Of a stretch of DNA of 7,064 nt, positions 1 through 6,670 are shown in pieces. The notes beneath the pieces are model-generated. The model searched no databases and had not been told where the DNA came from. It worked only from the letters and a program-made list of their open reading frames with translations. This stretch comes from Acetobacteraceae bacterium (GTDB taxonomy: Bacteria > Pseudomonadota > Alphaproteobacteria > Acetobacterales > Acetobacteraceae), in NCBI GenBank assembly GCA_020853405.1, contig JADYYZ010000331.1, forward strand, positions 1 to 7,064, read 5' to 3'. Within the stretch, counting starts at the first letter, position 1. Each line of letters starts with the position of its first letter. A program made the translations under genes and the position numbers.

Positions 1-867
1 ACCGCCATGCCGGGCGAGGGGATCGCCTTCTTTGCACGCCAGGTCGCGGAACGCGGCGGCGGCGTGCTCTCGGTCACGCCGAAGGCAGGTGGCCCGCGTT
101 CGGCCGAACTGGTGGAGGCGGTCGCCACGGGCCAGCTCCAGGCGGCGTGCGCCTTCACCGGTGCCATGGCCAACGCCAACCCGCTGTTCGGGCTTTCCGC
201 GCTGCCGTTCCTTACCGCCTCCGCGACGGATGCCGCGCGCCTGCTGGCCGCCGCCCGCCCGGCCTACACGAACGCCCTGGCCGGCCGTGGCCTGGTGCTG
301 CTCTACGCCACCCCCTGGCCGCCATCGGGCATCTGGTCACGGAGCCCCATTTCCGGCGCCGAATCGCTGAAGGCGCTGAAGATCCGCACCTTCGACCGCA
401 CCAGCACGGAAGTCTTCCGCGCAGCGGGTGCAGCGCCACAGCAGATCAGTTTCGCCGATGCGATGCCGAAATTGCGCGCCGGCGAGCTGGACGCGGTGCT
501 GTCCAGCGGCGATGGCGGGGCCGGCGCGAGGCTGTGGGAGGTGCTGCCACACTTCACCAGCATCGACTATGCGTGGCCGCTGTCGCTCGCCTTCGCGTCG
601 GCGTCCGCCCTTGCCGCCCTGCCCCAGCCTGCCCAGGCAGCCGTTCGGGAGGCTGCAACCGCAACCGAGGCACGGCAGTTCCAGGCGATCGCGACGCGCC
701 TGTCGGAGAACCAGGCGCGCATGCAGGCGGCCTCGGTGAAACTCGCCGATGGGTCCGCCGATCTGCGCGCGGCACTGCGCGCGGCCGCCGCCCCGGCGAT
801 CGCCGCCTGGACCAGTGCGGCCGGCGAGAACGGTGCTGCGATCCTCGCCGCCTATCGCGGGGGATAG
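1..867 (+). CDS. TRAP transporter solute-binding protein, DctP family (5'-truncated by window edge)
   Basis: This is a periplasmic binding protein of a tripartite ATP-independent periplasmic (TRAP) transporter, which captures an organic acid or similar small solute and delivers it to the DctQM membrane unit. The frame is open to base 1. The ATG at 7 is probably internal, because DctP proteins are usually about 320-340 residues and open with a signal peptide, while only 288 residues are visible here and no signal peptide is seen. Numbering from the ATG at 7, family features are ELVEAVATGQLQAA (34-47), the NPLFGLSALPFL block (58-69), PPSGIWSRSPI (105-115), the LKALKIRT segment with R127 at the position of the conserved carboxylate-binding arginine, and FADAMPKLRAGELDAVLSS (149-167). 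The gene ends in TAG and converges on the FAD-subunit gene 27 bases away. No TRAP permease gene is visible, so any partner lies to the left or elsewhere. The family call is fairly sure; the ligand is unknown. Confidence 0.85.
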   Translation, partial: TAMPGEGIAFFARQVAERGGGVLSVTPKAGGPRSAELVEAVATGQLQAACAFTGAMANANPLFGLSALPFLTASATDAARLLAAARPAYTNALAGRGLVLLYATPWPPSGIWSRSPISGAESLKALKIRTFDRTSTEVFRAAGAAPQQISFADAMPKLRAGELDAVLSSGDGGAGARLWEVLPHFTSIDYAWPLSLAFASASALAALPQPAQAAVREAATATEARQFQAIATRLSENQARMQAASVKLADGSADLRAALRAAAAPAIAAWTSAAGENGAAILAAYRGG

Positions 868-880
868 CGCCGGCCGGCGC
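867..880. repeat. 14-bp perfect palindrome at a convergent gene junction
   Basis: GCGCCGGCCGGCGC reads the same on both strands. It starts on the last base of the binding-protein stop codon and fills half of the 27-base gap before the end of the convergent FAD-subunit gene. It could help end transcription from both sides. It has no unpaired loop and no T-tract on either side, so it is not a typical intrinsic terminator. In DNA this GC-rich, such a palindrome may also arise by chance. Confidence 0.35.
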
Positions 881-894
881 GCGACTTCCCTCGC

Positions 895-1692
895 CTATGC
901 GGCCGCCGCCACCGCCCGCTTCGCCATCACCGTGACCAGGTGCGCGCGATACTCCGCGCTGGCATGGATGTCGCTGTTCAGGCCATCGGCGGGCGTCGCG
1001 ATCTTCGCCACCGCATCCGCCGACCAGGACTTCGCCAGCGCCGCCTCCATCGCCTGCTGGCGGAACACGCCGCCCTGCCCCGCCCCGGTCACCGCCACCC
1101 GCACGCCGGCAGGCCCCTTGGCCACGAACACGCCGACCATGGCGTAGCGCGAGGCCGGGTTCGGGAACTTCATGTACGCGGCCTTCTCCGGCACCGGGAA
1201 CTCGATGGCGGTGATCAGCTCGCCCTCCTCCAGCGCGGTGGTGAACATGCCCTGGAAGAAATCGTCGGCAGCGATCCGCCGCCGGTCGGTGACCACCGTC
1301 GCGCCCAGCGCCAGCACCGCCGCCGGGTAGTCGGCGGTCGGGTCGTTGTTGGCGACACTGCCGCCCAGCGTGCCGCGATTGCGCACCGCCGGATCGCCGA
1401 TATGCGCGGCAAGCGCGGCCAGGGCCGGAATCGCCTTCTTCACCTCGGCCGAACTCGCGACATCATGGTGGCGGGTGCCCGCGCCGATCGTGACCTTGCC
1501 ACCTTCGACCTTGATTCCCTTCAGCGCGGCGATGGCGGAGAGATCGACGATCTTCGAGGGGCGGGCCAGGCGCTGCTTCATCGTCGGCAGCAGGGTCATG
1601 CCGCCGGAAACCGCCTTGGCCTCCGGGTCTGCCTTCAGTGCTGCCACCGCATCGGCGAGCGAGGCAGGCTTCACATAGTCGAACGTGTACAT
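895..1692 (-). CDS. coxM: FAD-binding medium subunit of a CO dehydrogenase-like (form II) molybdenum hydroxylase
   Basis: This 265-residue flavoprotein is the electron-exit subunit of a heterotrimeric molybdenum hydroxylase: it takes electrons from the [2Fe-2S] small subunit onto FAD and passes them to an acceptor. The N-terminal FAD domain has the two usual motifs, SGGMTLLP (29-36) and TLGGS (108-112), the latter within a longer conserved stretch continuing NNDPTADYPA. The C-terminal flavoprotein domain ends with the typical DIHASAEYRAHL pattern (241-252). Length matches the family (about 260-290). The start at 1692 is chosen because AAGGAG (1700-1705) lies 7 bases upstream and residue 2 onward aligns with the usual N-terminus. 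A longer open frame to 1884 would run deep into coxL and is rejected. It is the last of three genes (S-L-M), only 11 bases after coxL, and its ribosome site overlaps the coxL stop, which suggests translational coupling. The symbol reflects family, not proven CO oxidation. Confidence 0.92.
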   Translation of the reverse strand: MYTFDYVKPASLADAVAALKADPEAKAVSGGMTLLPTMKQRLARPSKIVDLSAIAALKGIKVEGGKVTIGAGTRHHDVASSAEVKKAIPALAALAAHIGDPAVRNRGTLGGSVANNDPTADYPAAVLALGATVVTDRRRIAADDFFQGMFTTALEEGELITAIEFPVPEKAAYMKFPNPASRYAMVGVFVAKGPAGVRVAVTGAGQGGVFRQQAMEAALAKSWSADAVAKIATPADGLNSDIHASAEYRAHLVTVMAKRAVAAAA

Positions 1693-1699
1693 CGTCGTG

Positions 1700-1706
1700 C
1701 TCCTTA
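1700..1706 (-). promoter_or_regulatory. Ribosome binding site of coxM overlapping the coxL stop codon
   Basis: On the minus strand these bases read TAAGGAG: the TAA stop of coxL is the first part of the AAGGAG Shine-Dalgarno sequence of coxM, which sits 7 bases before the coxM ATG. It decides the coxM start and points to ribosomes terminating on coxL reinitiating directly on coxM. Confidence 0.8.
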
Positions 1707-4094
1707 CTCGGCCGCGCGCGGCATCGGCCTGGCTGCCAGCGCCTTCCAGATTTTCTGCGGGGTGGCGGGCATGTCGAGATGCACGACGCCCAGCGCATCG
1801 CACACCGCGCCGATCACCGCCGGCGGGCTGCCGATCGCGCCGACCTCGCCGCAGCCCTTCACGCCCAGCGGGTTGTGCGTGCACAGCGTCACCTCGGTGC
1901 CGACGCTGATGTTCGGCACGTCGTCGGCACGCGGCATCGTGTAGTCCAGCATGCTGCCGCTCAGGAGCTGGCCGTCGGCGCCATAGACGCAGCCTTCCAG
2001 CAGTGCCTGGCCGATACCCTGGGCGACGCCGCCCTGCACCTGGCCCTCGACGATCATCGGGTTGACCACGCGCCCGACATCATCGACCGCCCAGAACCCG
2101 ACCACCTTCACCGTGCCGCTGTCGGGGTCGATCTCGACCTCGCAGACATGGCAGCCGCCCGGGAAGGTGAAGTTCTTGGGGTCGTAGAAGGCGGTCTCCT
2201 CCAGCCCCGGCTCGAGCTCGTCGATCGGGTAGTTGTGCGGCACATAGGCAGCAAGCGAGACCTCGGCCAGCGCCTTCGACTTGTCGGTGCCGGCGACGCT
2301 GAACCTGCCGTCCTTGAACTCCACGTCCTCGACCGCGGCTTCCATCAGGTGGGCGGCGATCTTCCTGCCCTTGGCGATGATCTTGTCCATCGCCTTGACC
2401 ATTGCGCTGCCGCCGACCGCAAGCGAGCGCGAACCGTAGGTGCCCATGCCGAACGGAATCCGCGCCGTATCGCCGTGCACGATCTCGACCTGGGAAAGCG
2501 GCACCCCGAGCTGCGATGCCACCAGCTGGGCAAGCGTCGTCTCGTGCCCCTGGCCGTGGCTGTGCGTGCCGGTGAAGACGGTGACGCTGCCGGTCGGGTG
2601 GACGCGGATGTTGGCGCACTCGTAGAGCCCGGCGCGGGCACCGAGCGAGCCGACCACGGCCGAGGGCGCGATGCCGCACGCCTCGATATAGGTCGAGATG
2701 CCGATGCCACGCAGCCTGCCGCGCTTCGCCGCTTCCGCCTTGCGCGCCGCGAACCCTGCCCAGTCGGACGCCTTCAGGCAGGAATCGAGCGTCGCGCCAT
2801 AGTCGCCGCTGTCGTACTGCAGCGCCACCGGCGTCTGGTAGGGAAAGGCGTTGCTGGGCACGAAGTTGCGCCTTCGGATCTCGACGCGGTCCATGCCCAT
2901 CACCAGCGCGCACTGATCGACCAGGCGCTCCAGCAGGTAGCTCGCCTCCGGCCTGCCGGCGCCGCGATAGGCATCGACCGGCACCGAGTTGGTGAACACG
3001 GCCTTCACCTCGGCATAGATCACCGGGGTGGTGTACACGCCGGCCAGCAGCGTGGCGTAGAGATAGGTCGGCACGCAGGGCGCGAAGGTCGAGAGATAGG
3101 CGCCCATGTTCGCCTTGGTGTGCACGCGCAGCGCCAGGAACTTTCCGTTGGCATCCATCGCCATCTCGGCCAGCGACACGTGGTCGCGGCCGTGCGCGTC
3201 GCTCATGAAGCTTTCGGTGCGCTCGGCCGTCCATTTCACCGGCCTGCCGAGCTTGCCGGCGGCCCAGGTGACGATCGCCTCCTCGGCATAGTGGAAGATT
3301 TTCGAGCCGAAGCCGCCGCCGACGTCCGGCGCCACCACGCGCAGCTTGTGTTCGGGGATGTGCAGCACGAAGGCGCCCATCAGCAGGCGGATCACGTGCG
3401 GGTTCTGGCTGGTGGTGAACAGCGTGTAGTCGCCGGTCGACGGATCGTAGTCGCCGAGTGCCGAGCGTGGCTCCATCGCATTCGGGATCAGGCGGTTATT
3501 GACGAGTTCGAGTTTCGCAACCTTCGCCGCGCTCTTGAAGGCGGCATCGACCACCGCCGCATCGCCGATGTGCCAGTCGTAGCAGATGTTGCCGGGCGCA
3601 CCATCGTGCACCAGCGGTGCGCCGGGCTTGAGTGCTGCGTCGAGCGTCGGCACCGCGGGGCGGGCGCGATACTCGATCGCGACCAGTTCGGAGGCATCGC
3701 GTGCCTGGTTGCGCGTCGCTGCGATCACCACCGCCACCTGGTCGCCGACGCAGCGCACGCGATCGACCGCGAGCGGCGGGTGCGGCGGCTCGGCCATCGG
3801 CGAGCCATCCTTGTTCTTCACCAGCCAGCCGCAGGGCAGGCCGCCGATCTCGTCCTTGGCCATGTCGGCGCCGGTGAACACGGCGACGACGCCGGGGGCA
3901 TCCCTTGCCTTCGAGGCATCGACCTTCACCAGGTCGGCATGCGCGTGCGGGCTGCGGATGATGTAGGCATGGAGCTGGCCGGGGCGGCTGATGTCGTCGG
4001 TGTACTGGCCGCGGCCCGAAAGGAAGCGCAGATCCTCCTTGCGCTTCACCGTCGCGCCGATCCCCTCGAATGGGGCAGCCGTGCCATCTGGCAT
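1704..4094 (-). CDS. coxL: Molybdopterin-binding large subunit of a form II CO dehydrogenase-like hydroxylase
   Basis: This 796-residue catalytic subunit of the xanthine oxidase family holds the molybdenum-molybdopterin cytosine dinucleotide cofactor and hydroxylates the substrate with water as oxygen source. The N-terminal a/b hammerhead-type domain starts at KRKEDLRFLSGRGQYTDD (about 17-34). The molybdopterin domain has GGGFG (259-263), a GTHSHGQGHETTLAQ segment, and GCGEVGAIGSPP with E750 at the position of the catalytic base. The diagnostic loop is AYRGAGR (375-381). In form I CO dehydrogenase this loop is AYRCSFR and its cysteine binds copper in the Mo-S-Cu site; here that position is G378. 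The protein is therefore a form II (BMS-type) CoxL homologue, and its substrate is uncertain. Length is close to that of known CoxL (about 800). The start at 4094 has GGAG 9 bases upstream (4104-4107). An in-frame ATG at 4205 would add an unconserved extension across the hairpin-rich gap and overlap coxS, so it is rejected. Confidence 0.93.
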   Translation of the reverse strand: MPDGTAAPFEGIGATVKRKEDLRFLSGRGQYTDDISRPGQLHAYIIRSPHAHADLVKVDASKARDAPGVVAVFTGADMAKDEIGGLPCGWLVKNKDGSPMAEPPHPPLAVDRVRCVGDQVAVVIAATRNQARDASELVAIEYRARPAVPTLDAALKPGAPLVHDGAPGNICYDWHIGDAAVVDAAFKSAAKVAKLELVNNRLIPNAMEPRSALGDYDPSTGDYTLFTTSQNPHVIRLLMGAFVLHIPEHKLRVVAPDVGGGFGSKIFHYAEEAIVTWAAGKLGRPVKWTAERTESFMSDAHGRDHVSLAEMAMDANGKFLALRVHTKANMGAYLSTFAPCVPTYLYATLLAGVYTTPVIYAEVKAVFTNSVPVDAYRGAGRPEASYLLERLVDQCALVMGMDRVEIRRRNFVPSNAFPYQTPVALQYDSGDYGATLDSCLKASDWAGFAARKAEAAKRGRLRGIGISTYIEACGIAPSAVVGSLGARAGLYECANIRVHPTGSVTVFTGTHSHGQGHETTLAQLVASQLGVPLSQVEIVHGDTARIPFGMGTYGSRSLAVGGSAMVKAMDKIIAKGRKIAAHLMEAAVEDVEFKDGRFSVAGTDKSKALAEVSLAAYVPHNYPIDELEPGLEETAFYDPKNFTFPGGCHVCEVEIDPDSGTVKVVGFWAVDDVGRVVNPMIVEGQVQGGVAQGIGQALLEGCVYGADGQLLSGSMLDYTMPRADDVPNISVGTEVTLCTHNPLGVKGCGEVGAIGSPPAVIGAVCDALGVVHLDMPATPQKIWKALAARPMPRAAE

Positions 4095-4173
4095 GGGTCT
4101 CGTCTCCTCGCTGGTCCGCCGCCCTTTGGGGGCGGCGCTGGGCGGGGTTGTGCCCGCCGGTCGCTGCTTCTGC
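4095..4173 (-). repeat. coxS-coxL intergenic gap with two tandem GC-rich hairpins
   Basis: This 79-base gap contains two adjacent inverted repeats. One has an 8-bp perfect stem, CGCCGCCC at 4117-4124 with GGGCGGCG at 4130-4137, and a 5-base loop. The other has a 6-bp stem, GGCGGG at 4141-4146 with CCCGCC at 4153-4158, and a 6-base loop. In the mRNA both lie just upstream of the coxL ribosome site (GAGGAG, 4104-4109). They could stabilise the message or tune the coxS:coxL ratio, or be a copy of a dispersed palindromic repeat. Neither is followed by a T-tract, so a terminator is unlikely. Copy number elsewhere cannot be seen from this window. Confidence 0.5.
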
Positions 4174-4662
<489 letters not shown>

Positions 4663-4792
4663 CGGGTTGCCTCTCCCCTCCGAACGGGAAAATTGCCGCC
4701 GGTCCTTCAGCGCGGGACCGTTTCGCTCGGCCGCGAGTGTTCCGCGCCAGCGCGCGAACAGTCAAGCCGGGCAGACACCCGGGCGCGCCCCT
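4663..4792 (-). other. 130-base gap between methyltransferase and coxS; likely leader of coxSLM
   Basis: This is the longest non-coding stretch in the window and the most plausible place for a promoter of the hydroxylase genes. It contains a 6-bp inverted repeat (CGGTCC 4700-4705 with GGACCG 4715-4720, 9-base loop). A 5-bp one (CCGGG 4767-4771 with CCCGG 4778-4782) lies just after the methyltransferase stop codon on the minus strand and could be a weak terminator for that gene, though no T-run follows it. The coxS ribosome site is at 4670-4674. No recognised operator was seen. Confidence 0.4.
4736..4765 (-). promoter_or_regulatory. Weak candidate sigma70-type promoter for coxSLM
   Basis: On the minus strand TTGACT (4760-4765) resembles a -35 box. 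With an 18-base spacer the -10 position reads AACACT (4736-4741), which matches the consensus at only three of six bases. It lies about 75 bases upstream of the coxS ATG, a reasonable distance. The -35 match is decent but the -10 is poor, so this is a suggestion only. Confidence 0.18.
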
Positions 4793-5599
4793 TCAGCGGA
4801 TCGCGGTGACGACGATGGCGCGGCTGCGGCCGCTGACCGGCCCATCGCCGAACCGCGCCGCGAGCGCGGCGGCGACCGCATCGGTGGTCGGGCCGACACC
4901 GGCGGGGTCGCGTGCCTCGATCTCGGCGCTGAGCGGCGAGCCCTGGCAGATGAACGTCGCGGCCGCCCGGGCATCGGGCGCCTCGGTCCGCCGTTCGACC
5001 GGCTCGCTGGCCACCGCGGCGAACCCGGCGCCGCGCAGCCCGCGCGCCAGGGGAGCGACATCGTAATGGCCATGCGGGGTGCGGTTCATGAAGGTCGGCG
5101 GGTCATCGGGGAACCGGGCGGCAACCGCACGGATCGCGACATCGGTCAGTTCGTTCGCCTCGATCCGGTCCCAGACGCTGAACAGGAAACTTCCGCCGGG
5201 CCGCAGCACGCGATACGCCTCGGCGAATGCCTTCGCCTTGTCGGGGAAGAACATCACGCCGAACTGACAGACCACGGCATCGAAACTGCCATCCGGGAAC
5301 GGCAGCGCCTGGGCATCGGCCTGCTGCCAGGTGATGCGGCCCGACGCGATCGTGCTTGCCGCATGGTCCAGCATGGCCTGGCTGAGATCGGTGGCAACGA
5401 TCCTTACCGCCTCGGGCAATGCAGCCAGCAGTGCCCGGGTGACGACGCCGGTGCCTGCCGCCGTCTCCAGCACCCGGCCTTCGGACAGCCTGCCCACGCG
5501 CGCCGCGAGGTCGCCGGCATAGGGGGCGAACAGCATCGGCACGCCGAAACGGTCAAACAGGGCGGGGATCGATCCCTTGAAGCCCAGGTCGACGGCCAT
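4793..5599 (-). CDS. Class I SAM-dependent methyltransferase (Methyltransf_11-like / UbiE-like fold)
   Basis: This 268-residue soluble protein has a Rossmann-type S-adenosylmethionine domain in its first half. Motif I is RVLETAAGTGVV (42-53). The acidic residue that should bind the SAM ribose is D71 in ATDLSQAML. The adenine-region motif is QQADAQALPFPDGSFDAVVCQFGVMFF (92-118), and the post-motif is VLRPGG (131-136). This arrangement is typical of small-molecule methyltransferases related to UbiE/BioC. The C-terminal half, presumably for substrate binding, is not recognisable, so the acceptor is unknown. The start at 5599 is well supported by AGGAGG (5608-5613) 8 bases upstream. The gene lies 75 bases after the DppF-like ATPase and 130 bases before coxS, all on the same strand. 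It could be co-transcribed with either neighbour, but the gaps are wide enough for it to be an independent unit. No membrane segment or signal peptide is seen. Confidence 0.85.
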   Translation of the reverse strand: MAVDLGFKGSIPALFDRFGVPMLFAPYAGDLAARVGRLSEGRVLETAAGTGVVTRALLAALPEAVRIVATDLSQAMLDHAASTIASGRITWQQADAQALPFPDGSFDAVVCQFGVMFFPDKAKAFAEAYRVLRPGGSFLFSVWDRIEANELTDVAIRAVAARFPDDPPTFMNRTPHGHYDVAPLARGLRGAGFAAVASEPVERRTEAPDARAAATFICQGSPLSAEIEARDPAGVGPTTDAVAAALAARFGDGPVSGRSRAIVVTAIR

Positions 5600-5674
5600 G
5601 CGCGTGCCCTCCTGTTGCAGTTCTTTCCCTGTCGTGGTTCCTCGGTCGTGTCGGCGGCGCGGCTTCGCCCGGCG
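5600..5674 (-). other. 75-base gap between DppF-like ATPase and methyltransferase
   Basis: The gap holds a strong ribosome site for the methyltransferase (AGGAGG, 5608-5613). I see no convincing promoter pair and no terminator-like hairpin with a T-tract, so read-through from the transporter genes is possible. Confidence 0.4.
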
Positions 5675-6670
5675 CTAGGCCGCCTTGGAAGCGGCCGTGT
5701 CGTGCAGGTGGCAGGCGGCGAGCTGGCCGGGCGCGACCTCGCGCAGCAGCGGTTCCTCGGTGCGGCAGCGATCGAACACGTACGGGCAGCGCGTGTGGAA
5801 GCGGCAGCCCGGCGGCGGGCGGATCGGGCTCGGCACGTCGCCCTTCAGGATGATGCGGCTGCGTTTCACCGTCGGGTCGGGCACCGGCACCGCCGACAGC
5901 AGCGCCTGGGTATAGGGGTGCTTGGGGTCGGCGAACAGGCTGCGGCGGTCGGAGATCTCGACGATCTTGCCGAGATACATCACCGCCACCCGGTGCGTCA
6001 TGTGCTCGACGATGGCCATGTCGTGGCTGATGAACAGCAGCGCGAGCCCCAGCTCCTGCTGCAGGTCGCTCATCAGGTTCACCACCTGCGCCTTCACCGA
6101 GACATCGAGCGCGGAAACCGGCTCGTCGCAGATGATGAGGTCAGGGTCGGTGCCGAGGGCGCGCGCGATGCCGATCCGCTGGCGCTGCCCGCCCGAGAAC
6201 TCGTGCGGATAGCGGCGCATCGCGTCGCGCGGCAGCCGCACCTTGTCGAGCGTCGCCGCGACCCGGTCGGTCATCTCCGAGGCAGACTTCGCCATGCCGA
6301 AATTCAGCATCGGCTCGGCGATGATCTCGCGCACCTTCAGCCGCGGATTGAGGCTGCTGAACGGATCCTGGAACACCACCTGCATCCGCTTGCGCAGCGG
6401 CCGCAGCTCGGAGACGGGCAGGTTGTCGATGCGGTTGCCGTCGACCAGCACCTCGCCGCCGGTCGGTTCGGTCAGGCGCAGGATGGTCTTGCCGACGGTG
6501 GTCTTGCCGCAGCCGGATTCACCGACCAGCGACAGGGTTTCACCCTTGGTGACGCTGAACGAGACGCCATCGACCGCATAGACATGCCCGATCGTGCTTC
6601 CCCACAGCCCGCCATGGATGGGGTAGTGCTTCTTGAGCCCCTTCACATCGAGGATCGGCGGGCTGGTCAT
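5675..6670 (-). CDS. Dipeptide/oligopeptide-type ABC transporter ATP-binding protein, DppF/OppF-like
   Basis: This 331-residue cytoplasmic ATPase energises import through a Dpp/Opp-family (cluster C) ABC transporter, pairing with the DppD-like ATPase encoded just upstream. All nucleotide-binding motifs are intact: Walker A GESGCGKTT (50-58), Q-loop Q101 in VFQDPFSSLNPR, signature SGGQRQR (159-165), Walker B LIICDE (178-183) and switch histidine H216 in ISHD. The C-terminal oligopeptide/dipeptide extension follows with HPYTQALLSAVP (251-262), GDVPSP and PPGCRFHTRCP, including C289, C295, C302 and C320. The N-terminal KHYPIHGGLWGSTIGHVYAVDGVSF style is that of the F rather than the D subunit. 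The start at 6670 is preferred over an in-frame ATG at 6712 because it forms an ATGA overlap with the upstream stop and begins at the conserved LDVKGLKKHYP region. Substrates of this family include peptides, nickel, opines and other small solutes; the binding protein is outside the window, so specificity is open. Confidence 0.92.
   Translation of the reverse strand: MTSPPILDVKGLKKHYPIHGGLWGSTIGHVYAVDGVSFSVTKGETLSLVGESGCGKTTVGKTILRLTEPTGGEVLVDGNRIDNLPVSELRPLRKRMQVVFQDPFSSLNPRLKVREIIAEPMLNFGMAKSASEMTDRVAATLDKVRLPRDAMRRYPHEFSGGQRQRIGIARALGTDPDLIICDEPVSALDVSVKAQVVNLMSDLQQELGLALLFISHDMAIVEHMTHRVAVMYLGKIVEISDRRSLFADPKHPYTQALLSAVPVPDPTVKRSRIILKGDVPSPIRPPPGCRFHTRCPYVFDRCRTEEPLLREVAPGQLAACHLHDTAASKAA
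6667..6670 (-). promoter_or_regulatory. ATGA stop/start overlap coupling the two ABC ATPase genes
   Basis: On the minus strand ATGA contains the start codon of the DppF-like gene (6670-6668) and the TGA stop of the DppD-like gene (6669-6667). A modest GAGGG (6680-6684) lies 9 bases upstream of the ATG inside the upstream coding region. This fixes the start of the DppF-like gene and suggests that roughly equal amounts of both ATPases are made. Confidence 0.8.

Noticed and set aside
147..935. 262-codon alternative plus-strand frame inside the TRAP gene
   Set aside because: It is an Arg/Ala/Pro-rich out-of-frame product with no domain, while the overlapping frame matches DctP motifs throughout.
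895..1884. Longer FAD subunit starting at 1884
   Set aside because: It would overlap the conserved C-terminus of coxL by 181 bases; the ATG at 1692 has a good AAGGAG site and the family's usual N-terminus.
4117..4137. Intrinsic terminator between coxS and coxL
   Set aside because: The stem is strong but no T-tract follows on either strand, and termination here would separate obligate subunits of one enzyme.
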